Assembly (NCBI RefSeq): GCF_000743355.1 | Contig: NZ_JQEI01000018.1 | Location: forward strand, 1-64,000 | Direction: 5' to 3' | DNA length: 64,000 nt | DNA from: Serratia sp. Ag1 | GTDB taxonomy: Bacteria > Pseudomonadota > Gammaproteobacteria > Enterobacterales > Enterobacteriaceae | Part shown: one piece after another, positions 8,975 through 20,924 of the stretch | Numbering within the stretch: the stretch's first letter is position 1 | Layout: every line of letters starts with the position of its first letter | Made by a program: the position numbers and the translations under genes | Notes under the pieces: generated by a model | What the model was told of the DNA's origin: nothing | Seen by the model: the letters and a program-made list of their open reading frames with translations, nothing else | Database searches by the model: none

Positions 8975-9523
8975 TTACACCTGTGCCTGCTGCCATTCGG
9001 CGAATTGAATTTCCAGACTATTCTGGGTATCAGAAAGCCAAATCGTGCCTTCCTGCAGTGTAGCCTGTAATGTCATATTACGGTTGGTCATAGCAGCCAG
9101 ACGAGCTAATTGTTCATCATTAAGAAAACGGATGCTTAGGTTTTTGTGGTTTGCAACCTTACCCTGCATCGACTGCCACCAGACATAACCGGCTCGTTCA
9201 CCATACGCATACAACACCACCCGTGGCGATTGATTGCAGGCTTTTTTAATGCGCTTCTCATCCGGCAACCCCAGTTCGATCCACATTTCCAGCCCGTTAT
9301 GGTCGTTACGCTGCCAGATTTCCGGTTCGTCTTCCGCACTTAAGCCTTTGGTGAACACCAAGCGTTCATCAGCATGGCAGATCCATGCCAACAGGCGCAG
9401 CATCATACGCTGTTCGGTTTCTGAAGGATGCTGAGCTAACGTAAGCGTTGTGTCGTGGTAAAAATGACGATCCATATCCGCGATATTGACCGTGGCTTTA
9501 TAAATTGTTGCTTTCAGTGCCAT
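8975..9523 (-). CDS. yaeQ: conserved protein YaeQ
   Basis: This 182-residue protein belongs to the YaeQ family, whose fold resembles PD-(D/E)XK nucleases; its biochemical role is not established. It begins [22 protein letters not shown] and contains the conserved segment [29 protein letters not shown] chose the ATG at 9523, which has GAGG upstream and matches the family N-terminus; longer in-frame starts to 9634 add a non-conserved extension. It is the first gene of yaeQ-arfB-nlpE and diverges from yaeP. Confidence 0.9.
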   Translation of the reverse strand: MALKATIYKATVNIADMDRHFYHDTTLTLAQHPSETEQRMMLRLLAWICHADERLVFTKGLSAEDEPEIWQRNDHNGLEMWIELGLPDEKRIKKACNQSPRVVLYAYGERAGYVWWQSMQGKVANHKNLSIRFLNDEQLARLAAMTNRNMTLQATLQEGTIWLSDTQNSLEIQFAEWQQAQV

Positions 9524-9621
9524 GGGTAACCTCATTATTAACAAGCCACAGTGTACTTGATAAGATCGGTTCACAGCCAGCACGAGGAGCCCAAGCCGCG
9601 AATGAAAGCCAAGACGAGGTG

Positions 9622-10187
<566 letters not shown>

Positions 10188-10210
10188 TGCCTCGGTAACC
10201 CCATCTCTAC

Positions 10211-10233
10211 AGGGCAGCCTCAACGGCTGCCCT
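10211..10233. terminator. hairpin between rof and the cytochrome c gene
   Basis: A 9-bp perfect stem (AGGGCAGCC / GGCTGCCCT) with a 5-base loop lies between two convergent genes. The T-tract is weak (CGTCATTT), so it may be a modest terminator. Confidence 0.55.
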
Positions 10234-10239
10234 CGTCAT

Positions 10240-10551
10240 TTATGGCTTCAGGCTGGCGTAATACGCCGCCAGATCGGCCATATCAGCGTCTGACAGATTT
10301 GCTACATAAGCCCTCATTACCTGTGCCTGGCCGCCTGTCCGCTCCCCTTTCTTGTAGGATTGCAACGCCTGCTCCAGATACATCGCATTTTGCCCGGCCA
10401 GATTCGGGTACATCGGCACCGACACTTTGCCTTCAGCCCCATGGCATGCCACGCAGGTAAGCGATTTACTCTTACCCATTGCCGCGTCACCTGCCGCCCA
10501 AGTGGAAAAACTCAGCAACCCAGTCACCACCATTACACTCATCAATTTCAT
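10240..10551 (-). CDS. small periplasmic class I c-type cytochrome
   Basis: This 103-aa precursor has a Sec signal peptide (about residues 1-20, ending TWAAG). It carries a single haem-attachment motif CVACH, with a GAEG segment after it and a Met-containing region (PMYPNLAGQ or AQVMRAYV) that could give the sixth ligand. It resembles cytochrome c553/c4 single-haem domains and would shuttle electrons in the periplasm; its partner is unknown. It starts 9 bp after the tilS stop on the same strand. E. coli K-12 has no such gene between tilS and rof. The product class is clear, the specific role is not. Confidence 0.88.
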   Translation of the reverse strand: MKLMSVMVVTGLLSFSTWAAGDAAMGKSKSLTCVACHGAEGKVSVPMYPNLAGQNAMYLEQALQSYKKGERTGGQAQVMRAYVANLSDADMADLAAYYASLKP

Positions 10552-10560
10552 CTTGGCTCC

Positions 10561-11886
10561 TCACAACGTGTTGTTATTATTTTTCTTCCAGCTCAGCCGC
10601 CACGGCGATTCGCCAACAGGCACCTGTCCGGCAGCGGTAACAAAGGTATCCACGGCGGCGATCAGTTGCTCATCGTAGTAAATCAATGGGATACGTTCAC
10701 GCTGCCAAGGGGGAATACCCAGTTCCTGCCAGAGCTTCTTAATCAGCCTTGAACCCGCCCGATTGACAATACGCACCCGTCCTGCAGCGCTAAAGCGCAC
10801 ACTCACCTGCTCAGCGGCCTGCGGTGCGCGCACCAGGTTACTTCCTTCTCCACTCACCAATACGCCAAGCCCATCCGGCAACTCCAGCTTTTCCTGTTGC
10901 GACCAAGGTAATTGCAGCCCCCGCAAATCAGCCATCAGCGGCAACAGGTACAAACGCTGGCGGAAACGGCGGATCTGATAGTTACCTAACTGGAGTTGCG
11001 GTTCTGCGTCCTCTCGGCTCAATACCACTTCATTCCAGATCCTGTGCAATTGCTCGCGCGCAGGCATCGTGACGCCAAACAAAGCAATCCAACGGCGTAA
11101 CAGCGCATAACGTCGCGCAGGAGAGCAATATTGCAACTCTTCAACGACCAGCGAGTTCTCTTCATCCAGCAAACGCGTTAGCTGTTCTGCCAGTAATTCA
11201 TCCAACAGTTGTTCCTGCTCAGCACACAGATTGGCGCTGCGCGCCGCTGCCGAGGCAAAATGCGGCCAGCGCTCATTCAATACCGGCAGTACCTGCAAGC
11301 GCAGGAAGTTACGATCAAATCGGCAATCTTGATTGCTGTCGTCTTCGATCCAGCGTAGCTGGTGCTGCCTGGCATACGTTTCCAACTGTTGGCGCGCGAT
11401 ACCTAACAGCGGTCTTAACAGCCTATGATTGCCCAACCTGGCTTCACGGGCCATCGCTGAAAGCCCCGCCGGGCCGCTGCCGCGCTTTAAGGCTAATAGG
11501 AAGGTTTCACACTGATCGTCAAGATGTTGTGCCATCAGCAAGGTTTCATCTGCCGTCAGCGTTTTACTGAAAGCCGTATAACGGGCGCTACGTGCCGCTG
11601 CCTCAATGCCACCACTCAACCCATCCAACTGGACATGATGAACCACCAGCGGCACTTGCCAATCATCACACTGCTGCTGGCAATGCACCACCCACTCATC
11701 GGCAAAACGGCTCAGGCCATGGTGGACATGTACCGCACGCAAACTGCTCCCAGGATGCTGCTGACGCCATTGCACCAGCAAGTGCAACAGCACGCTGGAA
11801 TCCAGCCCGCCGCTAAAGGCCAGCAACAACTGGCGCTTAGTGCCCAGTTGTTCATCGAGTTGTGCAGAGAATTGATTGATATTCAT
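10561..11886 (-). CDS. tilS: tRNA(Ile)-lysidine synthetase
   Basis: TilS attaches lysine to C34 of the CAU-anticodon tRNA-Ile, so that it reads AUA and is charged with isoleucine. The 441-aa protein has the N-type ATP pyrophosphatase PP-loop SGGLDS (25-30). The substrate-specificity and C-terminal TilS domains follow (SRLIKKLWQELGIPPWQRERIPLIYYDEQ is a TilS_C signature). It is transcribed toward the cytochrome c gene and lies 63 bp downstream of yaeR. Confidence 0.96.
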   Translation of the reverse strand: MNINQFSAQLDEQLGTKRQLLLAFSGGLDSSVLLHLLVQWRQQHPGSSLRAVHVHHGLSRFADEWVVHCQQQCDDWQVPLVVHHVQLDGLSGGIEAAARSARYTAFSKTLTADETLLMAQHLDDQCETFLLALKRGSGPAGLSAMAREARLGNHRLLRPLLGIARQQLETYARQHQLRWIEDDSNQDCRFDRNFLRLQVLPVLNERWPHFASAAARSANLCAEQEQLLDELLAEQLTRLLDEENSLVVEELQYCSPARRYALLRRWIALFGVTMPAREQLHRIWNEVVLSREDAEPQLQLGNYQIRRFRQRLYLLPLMADLRGLQLPWSQQEKLELPDGLGVLVSGEGSNLVRAPQAAEQVSVRFSAAGRVRIVNRAGSRLIKKLWQELGIPPWQRERIPLIYYDEQLIAAVDTFVTAAGQVPVGESPWRLSWKKNNNNTL

Positions 11887-11949
11887 TGGTTGTGCTGGCT
11901 AACGGTCAGATAACCGCACGTTAACCAGCGCCCTCCCATCCAGCAAGCA

Positions 11950-12348
11950 TTAACCGCGTGGCGTTTCATATAACTCGAGCGGTAACCCATCAGGATCGTT
12001 GAAAAAGGTGAAGCGAGAGTGGGTATAAGGATCGATGCGCACTGGCTCGCACACGACACCCGCCGTTTGCAATTCAGCAATCGCACTATCCATGTCGTCC
12101 ACACTAAAAGCCAGATGACGCAGGCCACAAGCCTCTGGATGGCTAGGACGAGGAGCGGGAGCCGGGAAGGAGAACAGTTCAATCGTATACTGGCCGTTCA
12201 GTGCCAGATCGGCTTTCCACGAGTCGCGTTCTGCGCGATAAACCTCTGCTAACAGAGTAAAGCCGAGAATATCACAGTAAAAATGTTTACTGACGGCGTA
12301 ATCAGAACCGATCACCGCGATATGGTGAACCTGGCGTAATGCCAACAT
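11950..12348 (-). CDS. yaeR: VOC (glyoxalase/bleomycin-resistance) family protein YaeR
   Basis: This 132-aa protein has one vicinal-oxygen-chelate domain. Likely metal ligands are the His in VHHIAVIGSDY, the His in GLRHLAFSVDD and the terminal Glu in GLPLELYE. It is a close relative of E. coli YaeR, a metalloenzyme-like protein without an assigned substrate. The order ldcC-yaeR-tilS is the same as in E. coli. Confidence 0.9.
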   Translation of the reverse strand: MLALRQVHHIAVIGSDYAVSKHFYCDILGFTLLAEVYRAERDSWKADLALNGQYTIELFSFPAPAPRPSHPEACGLRHLAFSVDDMDSAIAELQTAGVVCEPVRIDPYTHSRFTFFNDPDGLPLELYETPRG

Positions 12349-12380
12349 AGCTGGACTCCTTTTATAACGTTGCGCCTACG

Positions 12381-14525
12381 TCAAGCCGCTGACGTTTTCA
12401 GTACTTTCACCAGATAACGGCCATCTTCAGTCGGTTTCGCGCCATGAATATCGGTTTCAAAACCGGGATAACGTTCACCGATCGAACACAGCATCAGCAG
12501 GAAGTCGAGCACCGCACGGCTCTCTTCGGTGATCATCTCCCCCGGCATCACCAATGGAACGCCCGGCGGATAAGGCAGGATCATATTCGCCGCCACTTTA
12601 CCAATCAACTGCTCGATGTCACAGGTTTCCACGTTGCCACGCACCTGTTGCTGGAACATTTCATAAGGCGTCAGCTTCATTTCTGGCAAGACGTCAAACG
12701 CCCGCAGCATCAAACGCGGCAAATCATGCTGGCAAATCAGTTGATGGATCCCGGCAGCCAGATCCTGCACGCGCATATGGCGATAGAAATCCGGATCCTC
12801 GGCATAGAGATCTGGCAGCATGTTCTTCACGCGCAAATTGAGATCGTATGCACGTTTGAAATCAGTCAGGCCACGCAACAAACTCATCGCCTTGGTTTTA
12901 TCGATACCGATGCTGAACAGGAACAGCAGATTATACGGCCCGGTTTTCTCTACCACGATACCGCGCTCATCCAGGTATTTCGCCACCAGCGCCGCCGGAA
13001 TACCACTGCTCTCCAATTCACCCAGTTCGTTCATGCCCGGCGTCAGAATAGTAACCTTGATCGGATCCAGATACATATGATCGCGATCGGTATTACCGAA
13101 ACCATGCCAGTTATCATCAGGATTCAGCGGCCAACATTGTGCTTCGTCAACTTCTTCCGGCTGCCAGATGTCAAAAAACCAGCTCTCACTTTCTGCCCGC
13201 AAACGCTGAATTTCACGGCGGAAATGCAAAGCCCGCTCCACCGAACGATTGATCATGCGCCGCCCCGGGTTGCCGCGCAGCATAGCCGCTGCCGTCTCCA
13301 TAGAAGCAACAATGCCATAATGCGGCGAGGTCGTGGTGTGCATCATATAGGCTTCATTAAAGGTGTTTTCATCGTAATCACCTTTGATATGAATCATCGA
13401 AGCCTGCGAGAACGCCGCCAGCAACTTGTGGGTCGATTGGGTTTCATAAATCACCTTGCCCGGAATACGCTCGCCGCTCATGCCGCTTTTACCTTCGTAG
13501 ATCGGGTGAAAGTTGGTATAGGGTACCCAGGCAGAATCGAAATGAATCGATGCCACATCCAGCGTCTGCTTAATGTAGTCGGTGTTGTACAGCAAGCCAT
13601 CATAGGTGGAATTGGTGATCACCGCATGTACTGGCCAGTTGGCATTGGCAGTTTCGGCGACCCGTTTGGCAATGCTGTCATGGGTGAGCTCATGTCGCGG
13701 GATCCCACCTAAAATGCCGTAAGCATTGCGTAATGGACGCAGATAAATCGGCACGATGTCGCACATCATCAGCAAATGGCACAACGATTTGTGGCAATTG
13801 CGATCGATCAACACCGTGCTACCCGCCGGGGCCGAATACATTCCGACGATCTTGTTGGCGGTAGAGGTACCGTTGGTCACCAGATAACTCTGCTCGGCGT
13901 TGAAGGTTCGGGCAATATATTCTTCTGCTTCAAGATGTGGGCCGGTATGATCAAGTAAGGAACCCAGTTCGGTTACCGAGATAGAAATATCAGCTTTCAG
14001 CGTGTTCGCGCCGAAAAAGTCATAAAACAGGCAACCTACCGGGCTTTTCTGGAACGCCGTGCCCGCCATATGGCCCGGTGTGCAAAAAGTATATTTCCCC
14101 TCTTTCACATAGGTGAACAAAGCCTTGGTCAGAGGTGGAGTAATGGTATCCCTATATTCATCGGTGTATTGCTGGATGCGTTGGGCAATATCTTCTGCGG
14201 CATTCAAGCCATATTCAAAGAAGTACAGCACCATACGCATTTCATGCAGGTTGACATCAAAAGTGGAATGGGTGTTGATAAACGCATACAGCGGTAGGTA
14301 TTCATTGAGATCGTTGATTTCACTACACAGTTCCAAGCTGTAATGATCCCAGTCAAACACCACTCCGCAGATACGGGCGTTGTGTTCAATCAGCTTCAGC
14401 AGATCGCCGCTGTCTTTCGGATACACCAGTTGGAAGCCCATAGAGGCCAATGCGTTGTGGAGTTCGCGGATAGGCTCATCTTTGTAATAGACGCCCATCG
14501 GGCTCATGATCGCAATGATATTCAT
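12381..14525 (-). CDS. ldcC: lysine decarboxylase
   Basis: This PLP enzyme converts lysine to cadaverine and CO2, consuming a proton. The 714-aa protein has the wing domain (1-129), the core domain and the C-terminal domain of decameric Lys/Arg/Orn decarboxylases. The PLP-binding Lys lies in the SxHK motif ESTHKLLAAFSQ (near residue 367). Its place between accA and yaeR, with no cadB or cadC nearby, matches E. coli ldcC, the constitutive form, rather than acid-induced cadA. Whether it is acid-induced here cannot be told from sequence. Confidence 0.95.
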   Translation of the reverse strand: MNIIAIMSPMGVYYKDEPIRELHNALASMGFQLVYPKDSGDLLKLIEHNARICGVVFDWDHYSLELCSEINDLNEYLPLYAFINTHSTFDVNLHEMRMVLYFFEYGLNAAEDIAQRIQQYTDEYRDTITPPLTKALFTYVKEGKYTFCTPGHMAGTAFQKSPVGCLFYDFFGANTLKADISISVTELGSLLDHTGPHLEAEEYIARTFNAEQSYLVTNGTSTANKIVGMYSAPAGSTVLIDRNCHKSLCHLLMMCDIVPIYLRPLRNAYGILGGIPRHELTHDSIAKRVAETANANWPVHAVITNSTYDGLLYNTDYIKQTLDVASIHFDSAWVPYTNFHPIYEGKSGMSGERIPGKVIYETQSTHKLLAAFSQASMIHIKGDYDENTFNEAYMMHTTTSPHYGIVASMETAAAMLRGNPGRRMINRSVERALHFRREIQRLRAESESWFFDIWQPEEVDEAQCWPLNPDDNWHGFGNTDRDHMYLDPIKVTILTPGMNELGELESSGIPAALVAKYLDERGIVVEKTGPYNLLFLFSIGIDKTKAMSLLRGLTDFKRAYDLNLRVKNMLPDLYAEDPDFYRHMRVQDLAAGIHQLICQHDLPRLMLRAFDVLPEMKLTPYEMFQQQVRGNVETCDIEQLIGKVAANMILPYPPGVPLVMPGEMITEESRAVLDFLLMLCSIGERYPGFETDIHGAKPTEDGRYLVKVLKTSAA

Positions 14526-14611
14526 CGGGCTACTCCTGTCAGTTAACTACCAAGGGCTTATCACACCCACAGAGTGTACCCTGCCTATCCTAAACCACGA
14601 ATGACAGGCGT

Positions 14612-14637
14612 AAAAAAACCGCCAGGGCAGGCGGTTT
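14612..14637 (-). terminator. terminator after accA
   Basis: Read on the minus strand, an 8-bp stem (AAACCGCC / GGCGGTTT) with a 6-base loop is followed by a run of T. It ends the long rpsB-to-accA gene array, 20 bp after the accA stop. Confidence 0.9.
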
Positions 14638-14656
14638 CTTATTATCACCGAAAAAC

Positions 14657-15616
14657 TCAGCAATAACCGTAGTTCATCAAACGCTGATAACGACGATTGA
14701 GCAACTCTTCGTTGTTCAGACCATCCAATTCAGCCAGATCGGTCAGCAGTTGCGCTTTCAGTGAAGCAGCCATTGCTGGCACGTCACGATGCGCAGACCC
14801 CAAAGGCTCCGGGATCACCGAATCGATCAGTTTCAGCTCTTTCAGACGCGGCGCAGTGATGCCCATTGCTTCTGCAGCGATCGGTGCTTTATCGGCATTT
14901 TTCCACAGAATTGAGGCACAACCTTCCGGGGAGATCACCGAATAAGTGCTGTACTGCAGCATATTCACTTTATCGCCCACGCCGATAGCCAATGCACCAC
15001 CTGAACCACCTTCACCGATCACGGTGCAAATCACCGGGATGTTCAAGCGAGACATTTCACGCAGGTTACGGGCGATCGCTTCAGATTGCCCACGCTCTTC
15101 TGCGCCCACCCCCGGATAAGCCCCAGGCGTGTCGATAAAGGTGATCAAAGGCATTTTGAAGCGAGAGGCCATTTCCATCAGGCGCAACGCTTTGCGATAG
15201 CCTTCTGGTGCTGGCATGCCGAAGTTGCGGCGGATTTTCTCTTTGGTCTCGCGCCCTTTCTGATGACCAATGATCATCACCGGGCGGCCATCGAGCCGCG
15301 CAATACCACCGACGATGGCTTTATCATCAGCATAGGCACGATCGCCTGCCAACTCTTCAAAGTCAGTGAAGATGTGTGCGATATAATCCAGCGTATAAGG
15401 GCGCTGCGGGTGGCGTGCCAATTGGGCAATCTGCCAAGCCCCAAGATCGGAAAAAATCTTGCGCGTCAGCTCAACGCTCTTTTCACGCAGGCGTCGAACC
15501 TCTTCGTCCAGATTAATATCTAATTTTTCGTCTTGACGGTTGACTGCAGTCAGCGAGTCAATTTTCGCTTCCAGCTCTGCAATCGGCTGTTCAAAATCAA
15601 GAAAATTCAGACTCAT
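14657..15616 (-). CDS. accA: acetyl-CoA carboxylase carboxyltransferase subunit alpha
   Basis: AccA and AccD form the carboxyltransferase that moves CO2 from biotin to acetyl-CoA, giving malonyl-CoA for fatty acid synthesis. The 319-aa length equals E. coli. It has the crotonase-like core and the glycine-rich [15 protein letters not shown] oxyanion region (around residue 200). The gene lies 12 bp after dnaE and is the last of the array. Confidence 0.98.
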   Translation of the reverse strand: MSLNFLDFEQPIAELEAKIDSLTAVNRQDEKLDINLDEEVRRLREKSVELTRKIFSDLGAWQIAQLARHPQRPYTLDYIAHIFTDFEELAGDRAYADDKAIVGGIARLDGRPVMIIGHQKGRETKEKIRRNFGMPAPEGYRKALRLMEMASRFKMPLITFIDTPGAYPGVGAEERGQSEAIARNLREMSRLNIPVICTVIGEGGSGGALAIGVGDKVNMLQYSTYSVISPEGCASILWKNADKAPIAAEAMGITAPRLKELKLIDSVIPEPLGSAHRDVPAMAASLKAQLLTDLAELDGLNNEELLNRRYQRLMNYGYC

Positions 15617-15628
15617 AGCATTCCTATT

Positions 15629-18600
15629 TTAGTCAAATTCCAGTTCCACCTGCTCATTACCTACCAGGGTCCGCAAATCTATCAACAAGCGGTCAGTCGG
15701 CGTCACGCGCCAAGTTGCGCCAAAACGCAATCTTGCCCGTGCATCTTCCCGTTGATAGTAGAGATGCACTGGAATCGTCCCCGAGCGATGGGGTTCCAAC
15801 GACTGACGGAGACGGTTCAAAAGCTGGTCATCAATTTGCCTGTCCGTCAGCGAGATAGCAAGCCCACGGGCGTATTTTTCACGGGCTTCACTGATATCCA
15901 TTAACTCGCGGACCATCATTTTAAGCCCACCGCTGAAGTCATCAAAGCTGACCTGTCCAGTAGCGATCAGGATACGGTCTTTTTCCAACAAATGCTGGTA
16001 TTTTTCCAGCGCTTCGGTGAATAACATCACTTCCAGGCGACCAGAACGGTCATCCAGCGTACAAATACCGATGCGATTACCGCGTTTAGTCACCATAACC
16101 CGGGCAGCAATCACCAGCCCAACAGCGGTCGTCATCTTGCCCCGATCCGTTGGGTGCATATCTTTCAAACGCTGGCCACCGGCATAGCGTTCGATTTCTT
16201 TCAAATACTGAGTGATCGGATGGCCGGTGAGGTAGAGCCCCAGCGTTTCGCGTTCGCCGTCCAGCACCACCTGTTCCTGCCAAAGTGGCACGTTGGCGTA
16301 AGACTGCTCCACCTGCTCCGGTGCTTCCGCCAGCACGCCAAACATATCAGCCTGGCCAATCGCTTCGGCTTTAGCATGCTGATCGGCTGCTTTCAGCGCA
16401 TCGCCCAGCGAATTCATCAGCGCTGCCCGGTGCGGCCCCAGGCGATCGAACGCCCCGGACATGATCAGCTTTTCCAGAATACGGCGGTTGAGTTTCTTGA
16501 CGTCCGATCGTGCACACAGGTCGAACAGATCTTTAAAATACCCCTGCTCACCGCTGTTACGCGCCTCAATAATCGCCTCAATCGGCCCTTCACCTACGCC
16601 TTTGATTGCACCAATACCGTAAACAATTTCGCCTTCGTCATTAACGTGGAAGTGATATTGCCCGCTATTGATATCCGGCGGCAGGATTTTCAACCCCATA
16701 CGCCAACACTCGTCCACCAACCCCACCACTTTATCGGTGTTATCCATATCGGCAGTCATCACTGCCGCCATAAATTCGGCAGGATAGTGGGCTTTTAGCC
16801 ATAACGTCTGATACGACACCAAGGCATAGGCGGCTGAGTGTGACTTGTTGAAGCCATAACCGGCGAATTTCTCCACCAGATCGAAGATTTTTACCGACAG
16901 TTCGCCGTCAACGCCGCGTGATTTAGCCCCATCCTCAAAGCCGCCACGCTGTTTGGCCATTTCAACCGGGTTCTTTTTACCCATGGCACGGCGCAGCATG
17001 TCTGCACCGCCCAGCGTGTAACCCGCCAGCACCTGGGCGATCTGCATCACCTGTTCCTGATACAGAATAATGCCGTAGGTCGGCTCCAGTACCGGTTTCA
17101 GCGACTCATGCTGCCACTGGATATCAGGATAAGAGATTTCTTCACGCCCATGCTTACGGTCGATAAAGTTATCTACCATGCCCGACTGCAAAGGGCCGGG
17201 GCGGAACAGTGCCACCAGTGCGATCATATCTTCGAAGCAGTCAGGCTTCAGACGCTTGATCAGGTCTTTCATGCCGCGCGATTCAAGCTGGAATACCGCC
17301 GTGGTTTCCGAGCGCTGCAGCATGTCGAAACTGGGTTTGTCATCAAGTGGGATGGCGGCGATATCGATCGGTTCCAATCCGCTCTTGGCACGGCGAGCGT
17401 TAATCATTTCTAACGCCCAATCGATAATGGTCAGGGTACGCAGGCCAAGGAAGTCAAACTTCACCAGCCCGGCATATTCCACGTCGTTTTTATCGAACTG
17501 AGTAACCGGGTGATTACCTTCAGCATCACAATACAGCGGAGCGAAGTCGGTGATTTTGGTTGGTGCGATCACCACCCCACCCGCATGCTTACCGGCGTTA
17601 CGCGTTACCCCTTCCAGCTTGCGCGCCATGTCGATCAGCGCCCGGACCTCTTCATCTGCCTCATAAATTTCTGGCAGTTGTGGTTCGGCGGCAAAAGCCT
17701 TTTCCAGCGTCATCCCCGGATCGGGGGGCACCAGCTTGGAGATACGGTCAACAAAGCCATACGGGTGACCCAGCACGCGGCCTACATCGCGAATTACCGC
17801 TTTCGCCGCCATGGTACCGAAGGTGATAATTTGCGATACCGCTTCACGGCCATACATTTCCGCCACATGGTCGATCACCAGATCGCGTTTTTCCATGCAG
17901 AAATCGACGTCGAAATCGGGCATCGACACCCGTTCCGGGTTCAGGAAACGTTCAAACAGCAGGTCAAACTCCAGCGGATCCAAATCAGTGATTTTCAGCG
18001 CATAGGCCACCAACGACCCGGCACCAGAACCACGCCCTGGGCCTACCGGCACGTTGTTATCCTTCGACCACTGGATGAACTCCATCACGATCAGGAAGTA
18101 GCCTGGAAACCCCATCTGGTTGATCACTCTCAGTTCAACATCCAGACGTTCGTCATATTCTGGACGCCGATGAGCACGAACGTCTGGATCGGGGAACAGG
18201 AATTCAAGGCGCTGCTCCAGACCCTCTTTAGATTTCGCGATCAGGAAATCCTCGGTGGTCATATCACCGGTTGGGAACTGTGGCAGGAAGTACTCACCAA
18301 GGCGAATGGTGACATTACAGCGTTTGGCGATTTCGACACTGTTGAGCAGAGCTTCAGGGATGTCGGCAAACAGCTCGCACATCTCATCTTCACTGCGCAT
18401 AAATTGCTGTGGGCTGTAGTTACGCGGGCGCTTGGGATCGTCGAGCGTGAAGCCGTCGTGGATCGCCACGCGGATTTCGTGCGCATCAAAATCATCTTCC
18501 ACCAGAAAGCGGACATCGTTCGTGGCCACGACTGGCAAACCACGCTCGCTGGCCAGCGCTACCGCAGCATGCAGATAGTTCTCTTCGTCAGGGCGACCGG

Positions 18601-19117
18601 TGCGGATCAGCTCCAGATAGTAACTGTCGGGGAAATACTCTTGATAAAACGCCAGACATTGATCCACCTGCGCCTGGTTGCCACGCAGCAGAAATTTGCC
18701 GACGTCCCCCATTCGTGCACCGGAAAGCAGGATTAATCCTTCACGGTGTTCGATCAACCAATCACGGTCAATAATCGGGCCAGCCGCGCCGTAACCGCGC
18801 TGATAGGCGTGAGAGATCAACAACGTGAGGTTCTGATAGCCTTGGTTATTAGCAGCCAGCACGGTCAATTGTGCCAGCTCATCACCCAGCACTTCACTCT
18901 GCACGTGGAAATCCGCGCCAATGATCGGTTTGATCCCCGCACCGTGCGCACTACCATAAAACTTCACCAAGCCACACAGGTTGGTGAAATCAGTGACTGC
19001 CAACGCGGGCATGCCGTGCTCAGCCGCTTTTTTCACCAACGGGCCGATCTTGGCTAGCCCATCGATCATGGAGTAGTCACTATGCACACGAAGGTGAATA
19101 AAACGAGGTTCGGCCAT
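15629..19117 (-). CDS. dnaE: DNA polymerase III alpha subunit
   Basis: DnaE is the replicative polymerase catalytic subunit. The 1162-aa protein has the N-terminal PHP domain ([15 protein letters not shown]). The palm motif PDFDVDF has catalytic Asp residues near 401 and 403, and [11 protein letters not shown] carries the third. The helix-hairpin-helix/beta-clamp region and the C-terminal OB and tau-binding domains follow. The start at 19117 is preceded by a weak site; rnhB ends 65 bp upstream. Confidence 0.98.
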   Translation of the reverse strand: MAEPRFIHLRVHSDYSMIDGLAKIGPLVKKAAEHGMPALAVTDFTNLCGLVKFYGSAHGAGIKPIIGADFHVQSEVLGDELAQLTVLAANNQGYQNLTLLISHAYQRGYGAAGPIIDRDWLIEHREGLILLSGARMGDVGKFLLRGNQAQVDQCLAFYQEYFPDSYYLELIRTGRPDEENYLHAAVALASERGLPVVATNDVRFLVEDDFDAHEIRVAIHDGFTLDDPKRPRNYSPQQFMRSEDEMCELFADIPEALLNSVEIAKRCNVTIRLGEYFLPQFPTGDMTTEDFLIAKSKEGLEQRLEFLFPDPDVRAHRRPEYDERLDVELRVINQMGFPGYFLIVMEFIQWSKDNNVPVGPGRGSGAGSLVAYALKITDLDPLEFDLLFERFLNPERVSMPDFDVDFCMEKRDLVIDHVAEMYGREAVSQIITFGTMAAKAVIRDVGRVLGHPYGFVDRISKLVPPDPGMTLEKAFAAEPQLPEIYEADEEVRALIDMARKLEGVTRNAGKHAGGVVIAPTKITDFAPLYCDAEGNHPVTQFDKNDVEYAGLVKFDFLGLRTLTIIDWALEMINARRAKSGLEPIDIAAIPLDDKPSFDMLQRSETTAVFQLESRGMKDLIKRLKPDCFEDMIALVALFRPGPLQSGMVDNFIDRKHGREEISYPDIQWQHESLKPVLEPTYGIILYQEQVMQIAQVLAGYTLGGADMLRRAMGKKNPVEMAKQRGGFEDGAKSRGVDGELSVKIFDLVEKFAGYGFNKSHSAAYALVSYQTLWLKAHYPAEFMAAVMTADMDNTDKVVGLVDECWRMGLKILPPDINSGQYHFHVNDEGEIVYGIGAIKGVGEGPIEAIIEARNSGEQGYFKDLFDLCARSDVKKLNRRILEKLIMSGAFDRLGPHRAALMNSLGDALKAADQHAKAEAIGQADMFGVLAEAPEQVEQSYANVPLWQEQVVLDGERETLGLYLTGHPITQYLKEIERYAGGQRLKDMHPTDRGKMTTAVGLVIAARVMVTKRGNRIGICTLDDRSGRLEVMLFTEALEKYQHLLEKDRILIATGQVSFDDFSGGLKMMVRELMDISEAREKYARGLAISLTDRQIDDQLLNRLRQSLEPHRSGTIPVHLYYQREDARARLRFGATWRVTPTDRLLIDLRTLVGNEQVELEFD

Positions 19118-19182
19118 ATCCAGGTACCAAGGTGTAGGGCCCAGATTAACGGGCCGAAGTTAACGCTGTGTTTGCACGAGAG

Positions 19183-19776
19183 CTACAGTTCCAGAGCGCG
19201 CCTTACTGGCGCAAAACTGCGGCGATGATGCTGAGTAGCCCCTAATGCGGCCAGCTTTTCCAGATGGAAAGCGGTTGGGTAACCTTTATGCTGGGCAAAA
19301 CCGTACTCGGGGAATACTCGATCCAATTCAGCCATTTCACGATCGCGTGTCACTTTCGCCAGAATTGAGGCCGCGCTGATTTCCGCTACACGACTATCGC
19401 CCTTGACCACTGCCTGCGAACACATCGGCAATGCTGGGCAGCGATTGCCATCAATCAGCACCATATCCGGCGTGAGAGACAGCCCAGCCACCGCTCTCTG
19501 CATCGCCAACATGGTGGCGTGCAGAATATTCAGCCGGTCAATCTCTTCCGGCTCGGCTCGCCCCAGGCTCCAGGAGAGCGCTTTCTCCACGATCTCTTCG
19601 TATAACGCTTCGCGGCGTTTCTCGCTGAGTTTTTTTGAGTCAGCCAAGCCGACGATTGGCCGTGCCGGATCGAGTATCACCGCTGCGGTCACAACGGCAC
19701 CCACCAACGGGCCACGCCCCACTTCATCGACACCGGCAATCAGTTGGGCATTAGGATAAACAAAGGGTTCGATCAT
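19183..19776 (-). CDS. rnhB: ribonuclease HII
   Basis: RNase HII cuts RNA in RNA-DNA hybrids and starts removal of single ribonucleotides from DNA. The 197-aa protein has the active-site segment [10 protein letters not shown] with Asp16 and Glu17, and the later Asp residues in LIDGNRCP and [12 protein letters not shown]. Its first 4 bases overlap the lpxB stop, so it is coupled to the lipid A genes. Confidence 0.97.
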   Translation of the reverse strand: MIEPFVYPNAQLIAGVDEVGRGPLVGAVVTAAVILDPARPIVGLADSKKLSEKRREALYEEIVEKALSWSLGRAEPEEIDRLNILHATMLAMQRAVAGLSLTPDMVLIDGNRCPALPMCSQAVVKGDSRVAEISAASILAKVTRDREMAELDRVFPEYGFAQHKGYPTAFHLEKLAALGATQHHRRSFAPVRRALEL

Positions 19777-20921
19777 GCGTTAGCCAACTCCAACACCGCC
19801 TGAGCGGCCTGCTGGTCTGCGCCACAGCGAATACTCAGATGCAGTTCAAGGAAAGTCTGTTTCAGTTGTACGGTTTGCGGATTCTCTTCCAGCAACGGCA
19901 ACAATGCCGTCGCCAGTTTATCCGGCACACAGTCGTGTTGCAGCAGTTCCGTCACGATTTCACGCCCCGCCAACAGGTTCGGTAACGAGACATAAGGGGT
20001 TTTCACCAACCGCTCCGCCAGCCAATAGGTAAAGGGTTTCATACGGTAGCCCACCACCATCGGGCATTTCGCCAGCATGCACTCCAGTGCGGCAGTGCCA
20101 GAAGCCAACAGAGCGGCATCACTGGCGATCATCGCTTCACGCCCTTTGCCATCAAGCAGATGTACTTTCAGCTCAGGTGCGACTTCAGCCTTGATGCGCT
20201 CGAACTGTTCGCGCCGTTTGGTATTCACCAGCGGTACAACCACTTCCAGATCCGGATAGCGAGTACGCAACAACTGGGCAGTCTTGAGGAAATCACCGCT
20301 CAACATTTCAACCTCTGCACCACGGCTACCTGGCAGCAGTGCCAGGCAACGCGCCTCAGGGGCGATCCCCAGTGCCGCACGCGCAGCCAGTTTATCCGGC
20401 TGTAGCGGCATTGCATCGGCCATGGTGTGGCCGATAAAGCGGCAGGGAACATTGAAACGATCGTAAAACGCTTTTTCGAAAGGGAGAAACGCCAATACCA
20501 GGTCGGTCGCTTTACCAATTTTGAAAACACGCTTTTGGCGCCATGCCCACACAGACGGGCTGACATAGTGAATAGTGCGGATACCGCGCTTTTTCAGACG
20601 GCCCTCCAAAGTGATATTGAAGTCTGGCGCATCAATACCCACAAATACGTCAGGTGCAAGTTCGCTGAACCGGCGGGTAAGATCCCTGCGGATCTTCAAC
20701 AGGCGTGGCAAACGCTCAAGAACCTCTACCACCCCCATTACCGCCAGCTCTTCCATTTCGTACCAGGCTTCACACCCTTCGGCCTGCATCAACGGACCCG
20801 CTACACCGACAAAACGGGCTTCTGGATGCTGCACCTTAAGCGCACGGATTAATCCAGCGCCAAGAATATCACCAGAGGTTTCACCGGCGACCAATCCGAT
20901 AGTCAATGGACGATTTAGCAT
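19773..20921 (-). CDS. lpxB: lipid-A-disaccharide synthase
   Basis: LpxB is a peripheral inner-membrane GT19 glycosyltransferase. It joins lipid X to UDP-2,3-diacylglucosamine to form the lipid A disaccharide. The 382-aa protein has the N-terminal [16 protein letters not shown] motif and the UDP-binding LPGSRGAEV segment. It lies 3 bp after lpxA and overlaps rnhB by 4 bp. Confidence 0.98.
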   Translation of the reverse strand: MLNRPLTIGLVAGETSGDILGAGLIRALKVQHPEARFVGVAGPLMQAEGCEAWYEMEELAVMGVVEVLERLPRLLKIRRDLTRRFSELAPDVFVGIDAPDFNITLEGRLKKRGIRTIHYVSPSVWAWRQKRVFKIGKATDLVLAFLPFEKAFYDRFNVPCRFIGHTMADAMPLQPDKLAARAALGIAPEARCLALLPGSRGAEVEMLSGDFLKTAQLLRTRYPDLEVVVPLVNTKRREQFERIKAEVAPELKVHLLDGKGREAMIASDAALLASGTAALECMLAKCPMVVGYRMKPFTYWLAERLVKTPYVSLPNLLAGREIVTELLQHDCVPDKLATALLPLLEENPQTVQLKQTFLELHLSIRCGADQQAAQAVLELANA

Positions 20922-20924
20922 AAA

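Noticed and set aside
12444-13712. 422-codon open frame on the plus strand
   Set aside because: It is antisense to ldcC, which is a complete well-conserved gene. The predicted protein is rich in His, Arg and Gln with no recognisable motif, as expected for a shadow frame.
17510-18736. 408-codon open frame on the plus strand
   Set aside because: It is antisense to dnaE, has no ribosome site of note and no recognisable domain.
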